A stretch of 64,000 nt of DNA from Proteobacteria bacterium UBA981 (GTDB lineage Bacteria; Pseudomonadota; Gammaproteobacteria; Ga0077536). The stretch lies in NCBI GenBank assembly GCA_002292285.1, contig DBBP01000027.1:92797-156796 (forward strand), given 5' to 3'. The notes under the pieces were generated by a model that did not search any database, was not told the origin of the DNA, and saw nothing but the letters and a program-made list of their open reading frames with translations. The first letter of the stretch is position 1. Each line of letters begins with the position of its first letter. This document shows positions 53,200 through 62,562 of the stretch, one piece after another. The position numbers and the translations under genes were made by a program.

Positions 53200-54092
53200 G
53201 ACGGTCGCTGAAAGTTAGCAGTGATAAGCGCTTGGTCGATACGCAAGGGCCGTCGGAAAACGCTTTGACAGATGCGATCGGCATAACGTCGAAAACGTGA
53301 GCAGACGTTCCGTGCCGAGCGGAGCGCGCGGCTAGAGACATTTAGAAATGGTGTCGTGACGGCGCAGTTGTCTGCGTGCGAAACGAATCTCGACGCCACA
53401 ACTTCCCTCCAATAGACGCCTCCTCCGCCACCTAGCCGACAACCGACATTCTCTCGATCTGCTCGAAAGTGCCCACTGTCTAATCGATAGCACGCCAGGT
53501 TTATGACGCTCGGTCCACTAGCACTGGCTTAACGTTCTTCTCCGCTTGTCTATGAGGCCGAGGCTGCTGGACCTCCCCGGGGTAATTGTGGACACGACCT
53601 GGCGGCGCAGCAGCGCAAGCTGGCCCTACAAGCTGTCAATCACGCACCTGCACCTTGGGAACCTCCCCGGTTCTAAGCAGACCGCGGGTAAACCCTCCGC
53701 TCGAAAGACATGGACGTCTTTAGCAACCGATTCCGTGACACGTGCGTTGAACAAGGAAATGTGATCGGTGGACTTGCACCACGATGAGGCGAATTCCGTC
53801 ACCAAAAACCTTCGACGCACTCATTCGGCGCGAAACGGGCCAATTGACGCTAGAGGTTCGACTTGAGTTTTTCGTGAAGTGGCATAAACTATGTTTAATG
53901 TAATTTATAGAAAATACCTCTTAATTATTGATAAATAAATAGAATATGTATCAAAATAAGACCTCGAGAAACGCAGAACACCGCGATAGCGGCGCAACTG
54001 GCGCGGGGATTGCACTACCAGCAATGACTTGTGCGTCTTATTTGACACTAGCGCGAGCTATTTACAGCACTCATTAATGGAGTTCATGGAAA
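53200..54092. other. Intergenic with AT-rich block
   Basis: About 890 bp. Nothing convincing is encoded; a 72-codon frame at 53546-53764 has no family look. An AT-rich tract (53871-53960, roughly 75% A+T by eye) contrasts with the surrounding DNA. A TTGACA-like -35 at 54042-54047 lies before the TorF gene, but its -10 is weak. It may contain a promoter, a lost gene, or a silenced insertion. Confidence 0.45.
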
Positions 54093-54830
54093 ATGAATAA
54101 TTTGCTTACAACGACTGTCGCCGTTGTCGTCGCTGGCTTGTGCAGCACAGGCGCAATGGCAGGCGATTTCACCGCCAATGCCTCGGTTTCAAACAACTAT
54201 CTATGGCGCGGTCTCACCCAGACGCAAAATGAACCGGCTGTTTCGGGCGGCATCGACTACGGACACGAGTCTGGCTTGTACGTCGGTACCTGGGTTTCCA
54301 ATGTTGAATATGGCGACTCGGACAGCTACTCATACGAGAACGATATCTATGTCGGCTATGCCGGCGAGTACGAGGGTATCGGCTACGATATCGGCTATCT
54401 GTATTACAACTACGACGAAGACAACGACATTGATTTCGGCGAGGTCTATGGCTCTCTCAGCTATATGAACTTTTCAGTGACTGCATGGTTGTTTGCCCAT
54501 ACTGAAGCTAACGAAAGTATCGGTGTCGGCGCCACTGGTTCTGACTACGACTTTGATTTTGGCTCGGCTTACTATCTCGAAGGCAACTACGCCTACGAAA
54601 TCAAGGAAGGCCTCGAACTCGGCTTGCATGTGGGTTACCACAACGGTGATTTCGTTGATGCGTTTAACTTCGCTGACGGTACGGATGACTACGTCGACTG
54701 GAACGTTTCGATTTCCAAAGCCGGTTTTGGCTTTGTGGTCAGTGGTACGGATCTCGACGATTCCCCGTCAGGCTTGCAGAACGATCAGATAAAGTATGTC
54801 GTTTCCTATTCGTTCGACATCGACCTCTGA
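54093..54830 (+). CDS. TorF-family putative porin
   Basis: 245 residues. Signal peptide to about residue 24, then an acidic, Tyr/Asp/Gly-rich beta-barrel (FTANASVSNNYLWRGLTQTQ, the family opening), matching the TorF/Gcw_chp porin group (TIGR02001). C-terminal strand ends VVSYSFDIDL. It stands alone between an AT-rich upstream region and a strong terminator. Transported compound unknown. Confidence 0.86.
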   Translation: MNNLLTTTVAVVVAGLCSTGAMAGDFTANASVSNNYLWRGLTQTQNEPAVSGGIDYGHESGLYVGTWVSNVEYGDSDSYSYENDIYVGYAGEYEGIGYDIGYLYYNYDEDNDIDFGEVYGSLSYMNFSVTAWLFAHTEANESIGVGATGSDYDFDFGSAYYLEGNYAYEIKEGLELGLHVGYHNGDFVDAFNFADGTDDYVDWNVSISKAGFGFVVSGTDLDDSPSGLQNDQIKYVVSYSFDIDL

Positions 54831-54849
54831 GACCCGCCCTACGGTCTGA

Positions 54850-54879
54850 ACCGGCGCCTGAAAAGGCGTCGGTTTTTTT
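54850..54879 (+). terminator. Intrinsic terminator of the TorF-like gene
   Basis: ACCGGCGCCT and AGGCGTCGGT pair as a 10-bp stem with one G-T wobble around GAAA, followed by seven Ts. It lies 20 bp after the stop codon. Confidence 0.85.
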
Positions 54880-54949
54880 CTACCGTGTGGCTTAGGTCAA
54901 CGCGGCATATCGCGGCGAACGCGCTCGCCAGGGAAAAGAAAGGTTCTCG

Positions 54950-55342
54950 CTACTGAGTCTTAAGACGACGCAAACGTTCGTTACCCGGTTTGCGGTCGGC
55001 TTTCCTGTTCAGGAAATCCCAAATATTTTTCTCTTCTTCTGCGGCTTCTGGGACTTCAGGGGTTTCAACACTTGTTGCAGCAATCTTGTTTGTTTTCTCG
55101 TCCTCAATGGGTACGTTTGTCGCAGTAAGGCCTTCTCGTGCGGCTGTACAGGCGCGCCGCGCTGCGATTACAGCAACACGACTTTGGTCATCACCGATGA
55201 TTTCGTCGGCTGCGCGCATGGTGGCCGCCACAGCAGCAGCGACGCCTCGACACTCGGCGCTAAGATCATCGGCCGCAACGGCTGGTAGAGACAACGGTAG
55301 TGCGAGAACGAGTACGACGATAGTAGGGGATAAATGACGCAA
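54950..55342 (-). CDS. Small exported protein of unknown function
   Basis: 130 residues. TTG start preceded by GAGGAG, signal peptide (VVLVLALPLSLPAVAAD, cleaved about residue 23), a helical region with two cysteines, an acidic stretch (EDEKTNKIAATSVETPEVPEAAEEE) and a basic C-terminus (GNERLRRLKTQ). Probably periplasmic. No family recognised. Confidence 0.6.
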   Translation of the reverse strand: MRHLSPTIVVLVLALPLSLPAVAADDLSAECRGVAAAVAATMRAADEIIGDDQSRVAVIAARRACTAAREGLTATNVPIEDEKTNKIAATSVETPEVPEAAEEEKNIWDFLNRKADRKPGNERLRRLKTQ

Positions 55343-55923
55343 TTCCTGTTGCTCCTCTGATTTTTAGCTAGCAGAGAGTCTAGCATTGACGGCAGCGAGG
55401 TGGCATGACGCAGGAATGATTAGAACTACTTCCGCACAACCGTTTCGCAACACCTTAATTGGTCACCAGAGCACCGCGAAAGTCTGCCATTGCACATAGA
55501 TGTCCGGAGACAAGACGCAAGAAAGGAATCTTGCGTTCAAACGATTTCACCGAACCGCACCTGGTTCGGCGCACAAGGCTAGCCTCGTCGATGCGCCATG
55601 CAATCGTCGGTCAGTCCGCGAGACAAGCTCAAAATGCTGCTGCTCAGAATGATCGAACGTTCTGATAACAGCGTGGCAGGTATCGCTATTTTCGAATAAT
55701 TGAGCACTTGTGCCGCGAGGCTCGAATAGATTCTCTGCGTTGATGCCCTTCATCTTGCTACCGGCATCGCGAGATGCAAAGCAGAATCACCGCCGCAGGT
55801 TGTCATAAACCTGTCACATAATCCCCTCAAACTTGCCCCGATACTGAAACGTTCGTCGTGCCTCACATACCCATTGTCAGGTCGTGAGCGACGAACATTA
55901 GAAAACAGATAACGGAGAGCCAG
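55343..55923. other. Intergenic region upstream of the OprP-like gene
   Basis: About 580 bp. It contains the Pho box at 55800-55817 and a probable -10 (GATACT, 55840-55845). The rest shows no convincing gene. Confidence 0.5.
55800..55817 (+). promoter_or_regulatory. Pho box (PhoB-binding site)
   Basis: TTGTCAT-AAAC-CTGTCAC is a direct repeat with an 11-bp period, close to the phoA box CTGTCATAAAGTTGTCAC. It lies 106 bp before the OprO/P-like gene, so phosphate starvation should induce it. Confidence 0.78.
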
Positions 55924-57420
55924 GTGAACGCAATGATCAACAAGACGCTTCGAGCGGGTCTGACAGCAGGTTTGGGAGCGGGCCTCCTTTTCATTAGCGT
56001 GGCTGATGCTGGCGCAGCAGATAAAGCGTTGCTGGATATCCTGCTTGGCAATGGAGTTCTGACCCAGGACCAATATGACTCGCTGATGACCAAAGAGTCC
56101 TTGACCAGCGCGGACATTTTGGGTGCTCCAGCGGAAAACCCAGCGACAGCGCGCGAAATCGATAGTGCTGTGGAGAAGAAAGTTGCAGAGGCAGTCGAGA
56201 AACGCATTGACGAAAGTGTTACCGAGAAAATCGCCAAGACAATCGAGGACGAATTCCCGGTTAAAGCGAGCTATGGAAAAAAAGGATTTCGTCTTGAGTC
56301 GCGCGATGGCAATTGGCAAACCAACTTGCAGTGGCGCGCGCAGCTACGCTACACCAACCCGACTTCCGGTGATCCGCGCCAGCTTGGCTCCTTCGAATCT
56401 GAAGATCAGAGTACATTCGAGGCGCGTCGCCTGCGTATGAAGATTGGCGGCCACGGCTACCGCCCCTGGCTCGGCTACTACTTCGAAGTTGATTTGCAGC
56501 CGAGTCGGGACGTGGACGACAGCAGTTCTTCTGCCAGCGCAAGAGTGATCGACTGGCGAATCACAGCCGACAAGTGGGATTGGGCCGCACTTCGCGTCGG
56601 GCAATGGAAAATAGATTACAACCGCGAGCGGGTTGATTCATCAGGCCGTCAGCAGTTCGTCGAGCGTTCAATCGTTAATCGCATATTCACCGTTGACCGT
56701 CAGGTTGGTGTGCAGTTACGTGGCCATTTGTTTAAACACACCGCTGCCGACATGCGCTATTGGGCAGGTATTTTTACTGGCGAAGGTCGCGGCGTGAAGA
56801 ACAATGACGAAAGCATGATGTATATGGGGCGTTTGCAGTGGAACTTTCTGGGTCGCGACCTTGCTTGGAAGCAGACTGACGTTGAGTTCACGGAGAAACC
56901 GACCGGCAGCGTCGCGTTTGCCGCCGCGACCAACAAAGGCAGTTGCACCCGGTGGTCATCGTCCGGCTGTGGCAACCTGGATGGGTACACCAGCGCCGCC
57001 CTGGCTAATGCCGGGCAGTTCGATGTTGACCAGATGATGCAGGAATTTGCGTTCAAGTGGCGAGGGTTCTCAGTGCAGCAGGAATTTCACTGGAAAACAG
57101 TTGAAGACAGCGTCGCCGACACCAAGAATGATTTTATCGGCGCTTATGCGCAGGCTGGGTATTTTTTCCACAACCTGTTTCCCGTTGTCCCAGCTCCCCT
57201 CGAGCTGGCATTTCGTTATGCCTTCGTGAACGAACCCAATCGACTTGATCGCGCACAGGATAACGAACGTCAGGAATTCACCCTGGGCGCGAACTGGTTT
57301 TTCGCCGGACACAACAATAAATTCACGGTCGATTATTCCCATTTAACGCTGGACGACAATGTGCTCAATCGCGAAGTCTCCGACGATCGTGTGCGGTTCC
57401 AGTGGGATGTGTCGTTCTGA
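55924..57420 (+). CDS. Phosphate-selective porin (OprO/OprP family)
   Basis: 498 residues with GTG start (GGAG six bases upstream; ATG three codons later is also possible). Signal peptide to about residue 32, a helical/coiled-coil N-terminal segment (TAREIDSAVEKKVAEAVEKRI), then a beta barrel with repeated Arg/Lys-rich strands ending RFQWDVSF, the OprO/P pattern. It should form trimeric channels for phosphate or polyphosphate. The Pho box upstream supports induction by PhoB under phosphate limitation. Confidence 0.88.
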   Translation: MNAMINKTLRAGLTAGLGAGLLFISVADAGAADKALLDILLGNGVLTQDQYDSLMTKESLTSADILGAPAENPATAREIDSAVEKKVAEAVEKRIDESVTEKIAKTIEDEFPVKASYGKKGFRLESRDGNWQTNLQWRAQLRYTNPTSGDPRQLGSFESEDQSTFEARRLRMKIGGHGYRPWLGYYFEVDLQPSRDVDDSSSSASARVIDWRITADKWDWAALRVGQWKIDYNRERVDSSGRQQFVERSIVNRIFTVDRQVGVQLRGHLFKHTAADMRYWAGIFTGEGRGVKNNDESMMYMGRLQWNFLGRDLAWKQTDVEFTEKPTGSVAFAAATNKGSCTRWSSSGCGNLDGYTSAALANAGQFDVDQMMQEFAFKWRGFSVQQEFHWKTVEDSVADTKNDFIGAYAQAGYFFHNLFPVVPAPLELAFRYAFVNEPNRLDRAQDNERQEFTLGANWFFAGHNNKFTVDYSHLTLDDNVLNREVSDDRVRFQWDVSF

Positions 57421-57980
57421 GACGCACTTGGCCGGCGTGAATCCCCTCGCGCCCGGGGTATGCGGCGGGAGGCGTTCGTCTCTCTTAGTGGCGTTCTTCC
57501 AGAGCTTTTCTACCAAAGCTCAGCCTTTGCGCTGAGCGCCTGGCTACTGTCCTCAGTTCAATGCCAGCGTCCTCTTGCGCTCGGTGCGATGGGTACTGCA
57601 ATCATAGGTAACACGTAGCATCAGGCCGGGCGTAACCGGGGCCTTCGGTTGTCCGAATGGCACTCGGGGACGGGCTTGGTGGGTGGTAAAGCTGAGGAAC
57701 GTTTTGCGCCTCCGATATATCAGAGGGGATTCCTGACGGGAAGTTGAAGGGCGCTCACTGGGCTAGCGTTGTGAGCAGAGCACTGGCGATCGCCGTATTG
57801 AGGATGACTCGCATGTGTTTTGGCACGAACGCGGCTGTCGATACATTATCGCCAACGCCGGCCGAGCGTATTCACGGCATCAACACGGAAGCAACGGTGG
57901 GTTTGGAGGTTGGAGAGCGCTCGTGAGGTCTAACTAAGTCCGCGCGGCCCCGGAGTGGGGCCGCGCGGTTTTTCAGTCGA
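57421..57980. other. Intergenic; strong terminator at right end
   Basis: About 560 bp. It holds a hairpin GCTCAGC/GCTGAGC (57518-57537), an 18-bp near-palindrome CCTCCGATATATCAGAGG (57709-57726), a doubtful 60-codon TTG frame (57744-57926) and the strong terminator at 57940-57973. The last suggests a short plus-strand transcript, perhaps a small RNA or small protein. Confidence 0.4.
57940..57973 (+). terminator. Strong intrinsic terminator
   Basis: CCGCGCGGCCCC and GGGGCCGCGCGG form a perfect 12-bp GC stem around GGAGT with five Ts after it on the plus strand. On the minus strand no T-run is present, so it belongs to a plus-strand transcript. Still, its strength would also affect the convergent ompA-like gene. 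Confidence 0.75.
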
Positions 57981-58700
57981 CTACTTGAGCTGTCGAGCCG
58001 TCAGCTCAACGCGGCGGTTCTTTGCCCGCCCAGCCTTGGTTTCATTGTCGGCTACGGGGGTACTCTCGCCTTTTCCGTCAGCACCGATACGGTCGGCAGC
58101 AATTCCTTGTGATTGGAAGAAATTGCTCACCGATTCAGCGCGGAGCTGAGATAGCTTTTGGTTGTATTCGGCGCTCCCGGATGAATCGGTGTGGCCGACA
58201 ACTTCAACCCGTACGTGTGGATTGTTCTGCAAAATGCCAACAGCAATGCCCAACTCGGCTTTCGCCTCTGCAGTGAGCGTCGCTTGGTCGTGCTCGAAAT
58301 GCACACCCGTCAAATTCGGTATTTCCGGGCAACCGTGCTCATCGACCGGAGTGCCTTTGGGCGTTCCGGGACATTTGTCCAAACGATCGACCACGCCATC
58401 ACCGTCTGTATCCGGATCCGGAATAGGCTCGGGCTTCGGTTGCGGTTTTGGTGCAGGCTTGGGTGCCGGTGCAGCCGGCTTGGGTTCTTCTTCTTTACAA
58501 AAGATCGCACCCAACAGGGCGCCACCGGCGGCACTCGCGGCTGCAGCGCCATCATCGTGATCCGTGCCGTAGTAACCTGCAGCACCACCAACCAGCGCGC
58601 CGCCGATCATGCAGGCAACGGGATGAATATTCTGGCCTGCGCAGCCCACCAGAGTAAGTCCTAAAGCACCCAAGCCTAAAGTCCGGGAAATTCTGTTCAT
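57981..58700 (-). CDS. OmpA-family lipoprotein with thrombospondin-type-3-like linker
   Basis: 239 residues. Lipobox LVGC at about residues 17-20, glycine-zipper region (GALVGGAAGYYG), a Pro/Lys/Ala linker (about 75-92), DTDGDGVVDRLDKC type-3 repeat and a C-terminal OmpA domain (about 130-235: HTDSSGSAEYNQKLSQLRA) that binds peptidoglycan. It anchors the outer membrane to the cell wall. Start preceded by AAGGA. Confidence 0.88.
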   Translation of the reverse strand: MNRISRTLGLGALGLTLVGCAGQNIHPVACMIGGALVGGAAGYYGTDHDDGAAAASAAGGALLGAIFCKEEEPKPAAPAPKPAPKPQPKPEPIPDPDTDGDGVVDRLDKCPGTPKGTPVDEHGCPEIPNLTGVHFEHDQATLTAEAKAELGIAVGILQNNPHVRVEVVGHTDSSGSAEYNQKLSQLRAESVSNFFQSQGIAADRIGADGKGESTPVADNETKAGRAKNRRVELTARQLK

Positions 58701-59327
58701 TCAATTCGATCCTTGGAGAAAACGTGTATTCAATTGTTATGGCGCGCAAACACCAAACTTTCGTTTGGGCGATTTGCGAGGGCGGGAGTTCACAAGGTTG
58801 GGTGAGCTTCGGCAGCTGCCCGACCGCTTCCAGCGTCGCCAATAGTGCGTGCCAGGCGCAAGTACAGGTACCGACCTACTTTAATGCAGTTCGTCAAGGG
58901 TAACATTATTTCGGTTCGAAAGTAGGTTCTTGGGGTGAATGCATGAACGTCGGCGCCATCGAATTTTCTATGCGGACGCACGGCGCGTAGAGATGTACCG
59001 ATGTTGAAAAGGCAGGATATCGAGAGCGGTCGCCCTGACTGGACCAACACGGGTCCTCCACCTCCCGAGGTTGATGCGACCTAAATGGACCTGGAATCTT
59101 GGCCATTCACGTGAACCGGACGCCAAAGGTTTGAAAAACGGGCTTCGGCCGCTGCACTGTGGTCGTGGCGGCCCGGCGTTTGATTGGTGCTGCGCTGTCC
59201 GTCTCTTCTGGCATATGGGCGTTGTTGTCCTTGTTGCGTTTGCCGGCGTAATCCGCAGCTTCGGCGCCAGCCCGACCCATCGCGAAATAAAGTAGTCCGA
59301 GGATCCTGGCGACCGCCCTCCGGATGT
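58701..59327. other. Intergenic, no recognised gene
   Basis: About 630 bp between the OmpA-like gene start and a doubtful small ORF. Frames exist on both strands, but none has a recognisable sequence or ribosome site. Confidence 0.45.
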
Positions 59328-59618
59328 TCAGAATCGCAGCAGGTGATTTTCTCCAGTGACGACGCGACGCGCTACGGCGTGATAGGTCGTGTCGCCGCTG
59401 CGCACGCTAGCGTAATGAAGCCGATCGCGCCATAGCAAATCGCCGGTGATTAACAGCGATAACGGGTTTCCCGGCACGGCAGGGCGCAGATGTATTGACC
59501 GCACCTGTTCGGGTCGACCGCCGTAAATTTCGGCGACTCGGGACGCTTCAGGTTTCGGCAATGCAACGACGCCCTGTAAGCGATGTAAATGTACCGCATT
59601 GCAACGACTGTCGGCCAA
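59328..59618 (-). CDS. Doubtful small ORF or 3' gene remnant
   Basis: 96-codon frame with TTG as the only upstream start. Codon choice looks coding (many GC-rich third positions), and the end RRVVTGENHLLRF looks protein-like. No family recognised. RPEQVR resembles the TOBE part of ABC ATPases, but the rest does not support it. It may be the C-terminal part of a lost gene. Confidence 0.3.
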   Translation of the reverse strand: MADSRCNAVHLHRLQGVVALPKPEASRVAEIYGGRPEQVRSIHLRPAVPGNPLSLLITGDLLWRDRLHYASVRSGDTTYHAVARRVVTGENHLLRF

Positions 59619-59685
59619 AACGGGTTAGGTCCTTCCCGATGTTATGGCCGGGTTTTGGCCGGCAATGACTTCTCGGTTGAGAATT

Positions 59686-61332
59686 CTAGGCACCCGTTGT
59701 CGCTAAACCGTCATCTCTGGAAGGTTTGTTCGCGATACTGGCAGCCGCTGCATGCAGGGCATCAATACGATTCTCATAGTAGTTGTCATCTAGCAGATGT
59801 TGGTCGACATTAAGTCCACTCAACGTCTCGCGGACATCGTCCCGCATCCCGGTGACATAAAGCGTCGTATTCGACGATCGGGCGTCGGCCGCAATTGTGT
59901 CGACCGCCCTGGCCGCAGAGACGTCGATAAACGAGACTCGCGAAAAATCTAAAATCATCGCGTGCGCTTCCTTCGGCACCAACCCACGAATGTGGTGGCC
60001 CAAATCGGCAGCCGCACCAAAGCTCAACGGACCACTAAATTCGAACAACACGATTCGGTCGCCCAACTTATCGATCAAGGGCCGTTCTTCGGGTGTAACC
60101 GCTCGTGGATCGCCGGCCCCGAAAGCTAGCAATTGATCGTCGGCCAGCATCTTAACGAAAGCCAAAGCGGCAAGGACTACGCCAACCAGCACGGCGGTAA
60201 TTAAATCGACAAACACGGTCAGCCCGAGTACTAAAGCCATTAACGCAAGATCCCACCTCGGACCCTTGTGCGCATGCTTAAGGTAGGCAAGGTCGACTAT
60301 GTCGTAGCCGACTTTAATGAGAATCCCGGCGAGGACCGCATGCGGAATCTTCTCAGCAAGCGGCGCCAGACTCATCACAACAGCGATCAGTAACAGCGCG
60401 TGGATCATGCCGGAAATCTTCGTCTTACCGCCCGTTCGTATATTCACAACGGTCCGCATCGTGGCGCCTGCGCCTGGGATGGCGCCGAAGAACCCAGCGA
60501 CGGTATTACCTATGCCCTGGCCAATTAGTTCGCGATTCGAATCGTGTCTCGTGCGCGTCATATTGTCCGCAACGAGCGATGTCAGCAGACTATCTATCGC
60601 GCCCAGCATAGCGAGAATGAAGGCCGCTTCCACGATGATTGTGAGTGTATCTTGAGTAAACGACGGCAACATAAATGCCGGAAATCCCGTTGGGATATTA
60701 CCGAGTACTGGGACGTCCGCGAGTCCGAGACTAAGCAGCGTTCCGATCACTAATGCTGCCAGAGCTCCCGGGACGTATTTAGCCCAGCTCGCTGGCCATT
60801 TAAATATTAAAACTAAGGTTACGACGCCAAGTGCAAGCGCGGCGAAATTCGGATCCATTACCGCACCAGGAACGGCCTGTAATGCTGGGATAGTGCCACG
60901 TTCCTCGGGTTCGTGGCCGAAAATGCGCGCGAGCTGCAACGCGATAATGATGCACCCGATACCACTCATAAAACCCGAAATTACCGGATACGGGACGAGC
61001 CTGATGTACTGCCCGAGTTTTAGAACCCCGAAAGCAATCTGAAATACACCAGCCAGGACAACGGCAGCAAATATCAGCGGCAAATTGCCATGCAATGACG
61101 CAAACGCGCTTGCGAAGACAACGATCATCGGCCCGGTCGGACCAGATATCTGAGAGCCGGTTCCTCCGAACAGTGCGGCAAAAAAACCGACAATAATTGC
61201 GCCCCACAATCCAGCAATAGGGCCCGCACCAGAAGCCTCACCAAAAGCGAGTGCAAGCGGCAAAGCGACGACACCGGCGGTTACACCACCGTATATGTCA
61301 CCGCGCAAGTTCGACGTATCAAAGAACTTCAT
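59686..61332 (-). CDS. SulP-family anion transporter with STAS domain
   Basis: 548 residues. About 11-12 membrane helices in the SLC26/SulP fold (GGVTAGVVALPLALAFGEASGAGP is the opening signature) and a C-terminal STAS domain (about 440-540, DFSRVSFIDVSAARAVDT). Substrates in the family include bicarbonate, sulfate and others. The 27-bp gap to a beta-carbonic anhydrase gene makes bicarbonate uptake (BicA-like) more likely. It is the last gene of the ArsR-CA-SulP operon. Confidence 0.88.
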   Translation of the reverse strand: MKFFDTSNLRGDIYGGVTAGVVALPLALAFGEASGAGPIAGLWGAIIVGFFAALFGGTGSQISGPTGPMIVVFASAFASLHGNLPLIFAAVVLAGVFQIAFGVLKLGQYIRLVPYPVISGFMSGIGCIIIALQLARIFGHEPEERGTIPALQAVPGAVMDPNFAALALGVVTLVLIFKWPASWAKYVPGALAALVIGTLLSLGLADVPVLGNIPTGFPAFMLPSFTQDTLTIIVEAAFILAMLGAIDSLLTSLVADNMTRTRHDSNRELIGQGIGNTVAGFFGAIPGAGATMRTVVNIRTGGKTKISGMIHALLLIAVVMSLAPLAEKIPHAVLAGILIKVGYDIVDLAYLKHAHKGPRWDLALMALVLGLTVFVDLITAVLVGVVLAALAFVKMLADDQLLAFGAGDPRAVTPEERPLIDKLGDRIVLFEFSGPLSFGAAADLGHHIRGLVPKEAHAMILDFSRVSFIDVSAARAVDTIAADARSSNTTLYVTGMRDDVRETLSGLNVDQHLLDDNYYENRIDALHAAAASIANKPSRDDGLATTGA

Positions 61333-61359
61333 TTACCTGCTCCAGTTGGTATGAACGAT

Positions 61360-62007
61360 TTACGCCAGGGCCGCGATGGATTCAACGTAGCGTTCGCTCA
61401 CTGGGATAAACGTATTTTGTTCCTCGTCGTACGCATGAACTTCTCCCGTTGCAATATCGTAGACCCAGCCATGTAGCTGTAATTCGCCTAGTGCGAGGCG
61501 CATGGCGACCGTCGGATGGGTCTTCAAATGTTGCAACTGCAATACAACATTCTGTTCGAGTAGCATCATCATTTTTTCCGCATCGGTTTTGCCTTTGCCG
61601 AGCGCTGCCACGATGTCTACCGCTGCCTTGGAGTAGCCCAGCCATTCCTTCATATGCGGTAAGGCATCCAATGCGCCTTCTTCTATAACCCCTTTCATAG
61701 CACCGCATTCAGTGTGGCCACATATCACGATATGCGGCACCTTAAGGGCACCAATGGCGAATTCGATCGAGGCCGTCATCGCACCCGTATGATTAGTATG
61801 TGGCGGCACAATGTTTCCGGCGTTACGGCAAATAAACAGTTCGCCCGGATCCGTTTGTGTGATCATCGCGGTTTCTATCCGCGAGTCTGAACACGTTATA
61901 AACAGGGCTTCTGGCGACTGGCCCAGGCTGAGTTTTTGGAACATCGCTTTCTTTTCCGGAAACACTTCCTCTTGGAAACGAACAACTCCAGCGGCGAAAT
62001 GTGGCAT
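61360..62007 (-). CDS. Beta-carbonic anhydrase
   Basis: 215 residues. Zinc ligands in CSDSR and in GHTECG (His and Cys) are all present, so it should be active and interconvert CO2 and bicarbonate. Length and layout are typical of the family. It lies 27 bp upstream of the SulP gene and 36 bp downstream of the ArsR gene. Together they form a bicarbonate uptake/supply unit. Confidence 0.92.
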   Translation of the reverse strand: MPHFAAGVVRFQEEVFPEKKAMFQKLSLGQSPEALFITCSDSRIETAMITQTDPGELFICRNAGNIVPPHTNHTGAMTASIEFAIGALKVPHIVICGHTECGAMKGVIEEGALDALPHMKEWLGYSKAAVDIVAALGKGKTDAEKMMMLLEQNVVLQLQHLKTHPTVAMRLALGELQLHGWVYDIATGEVHAYDEEQNTFIPVSERYVESIAALA

Positions 62008-62043
62008 AGATAATTCCTTGTATTCGGGATATGAACTTTGTGA

Positions 62044-62391
62044 TTAGCTGTCCGACCACAACCGGCGGGCGGCATTTATTTTCGATTTGGGAACGGCGTT
62101 AGCGCGGCCTTCAACAAATGCGATGCCGTCGACTATCCACCGCGCTATTTCGGGTTGGATCAGCTTGTACAGATGGTGGCGTCCATCACGTCTTTCTTCG
62201 ACGATTCGATGTGCTCGAAGTAGGCTGAGATGTTGCGACATTCGCGGGCCCGGCAAGTTCAACGTTTCCGCCAGTGTGTTGACGTCCATTTCGCCGCGGT
62301 GCAACTCTTCGATTAGACGGATGCGGTCTGCGTGCGCAATAACCTTGAATACTTCGGTTAGTTCTTTGGCAATGATTTGACGACTAGGCAT
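62044..62391 (-). CDS. ArsR-family winged-helix regulator
   Basis: 115 residues. HTH region VNTLAETLNLPGPRMSQHLSLLRAHRIV with a wing RRDGRHHLYKL. No Cys pair for metal sensing is present, so the signal is not a classic thiol-bound metal. It is the first gene of the operon with carbonic anhydrase and SulP, and divergent from NuoM. An inverted repeat between the two starts may be its operator. Confidence 0.85.
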   Translation of the reverse strand: MPSRQIIAKELTEVFKVIAHADRIRLIEELHRGEMDVNTLAETLNLPGPRMSQHLSLLRAHRIVEERRDGRHHLYKLIQPEIARWIVDGIAFVEGRANAVPKSKINAARRLWSDS

Positions 62392-62462
62392 AACTAACTT
62401 CCCGCTTCTCGTACATTGAGCACATCGGCCAATCAGCGAACATTATAGTATCTTATATTCAT

Positions 62463-62482
62463 ATCTGCATGTAATTGCAGAT
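62463..62482. promoter_or_regulatory. Inverted repeat between arsR-like and nuoM-like genes
   Basis: ATCTGCA (62463-62469) and TGCAGAT (62476-62482) form a perfect 7-bp repeat around a six-base spacer in an AT-rich divergent promoter region. It lies 72 bp before the arsR start and 81 bp before the nuoM start. Probable operator for the ArsR-like regulator. Confidence 0.5.
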
Positions 62483-62562
62483 GCGAATTGTCATTGTAAC
62501 TAGAAACAACTACATTTGCTTTGTTCCGAAAGGATTTTTTTGGATGCATCAAGGGTTAGTTC

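Noticed and set aside
53928..53954. FNR-like TTGATA...TATCAA repeat
   Set aside because: The spacer is 15 bp rather than 4, so it does not match an FNR box.
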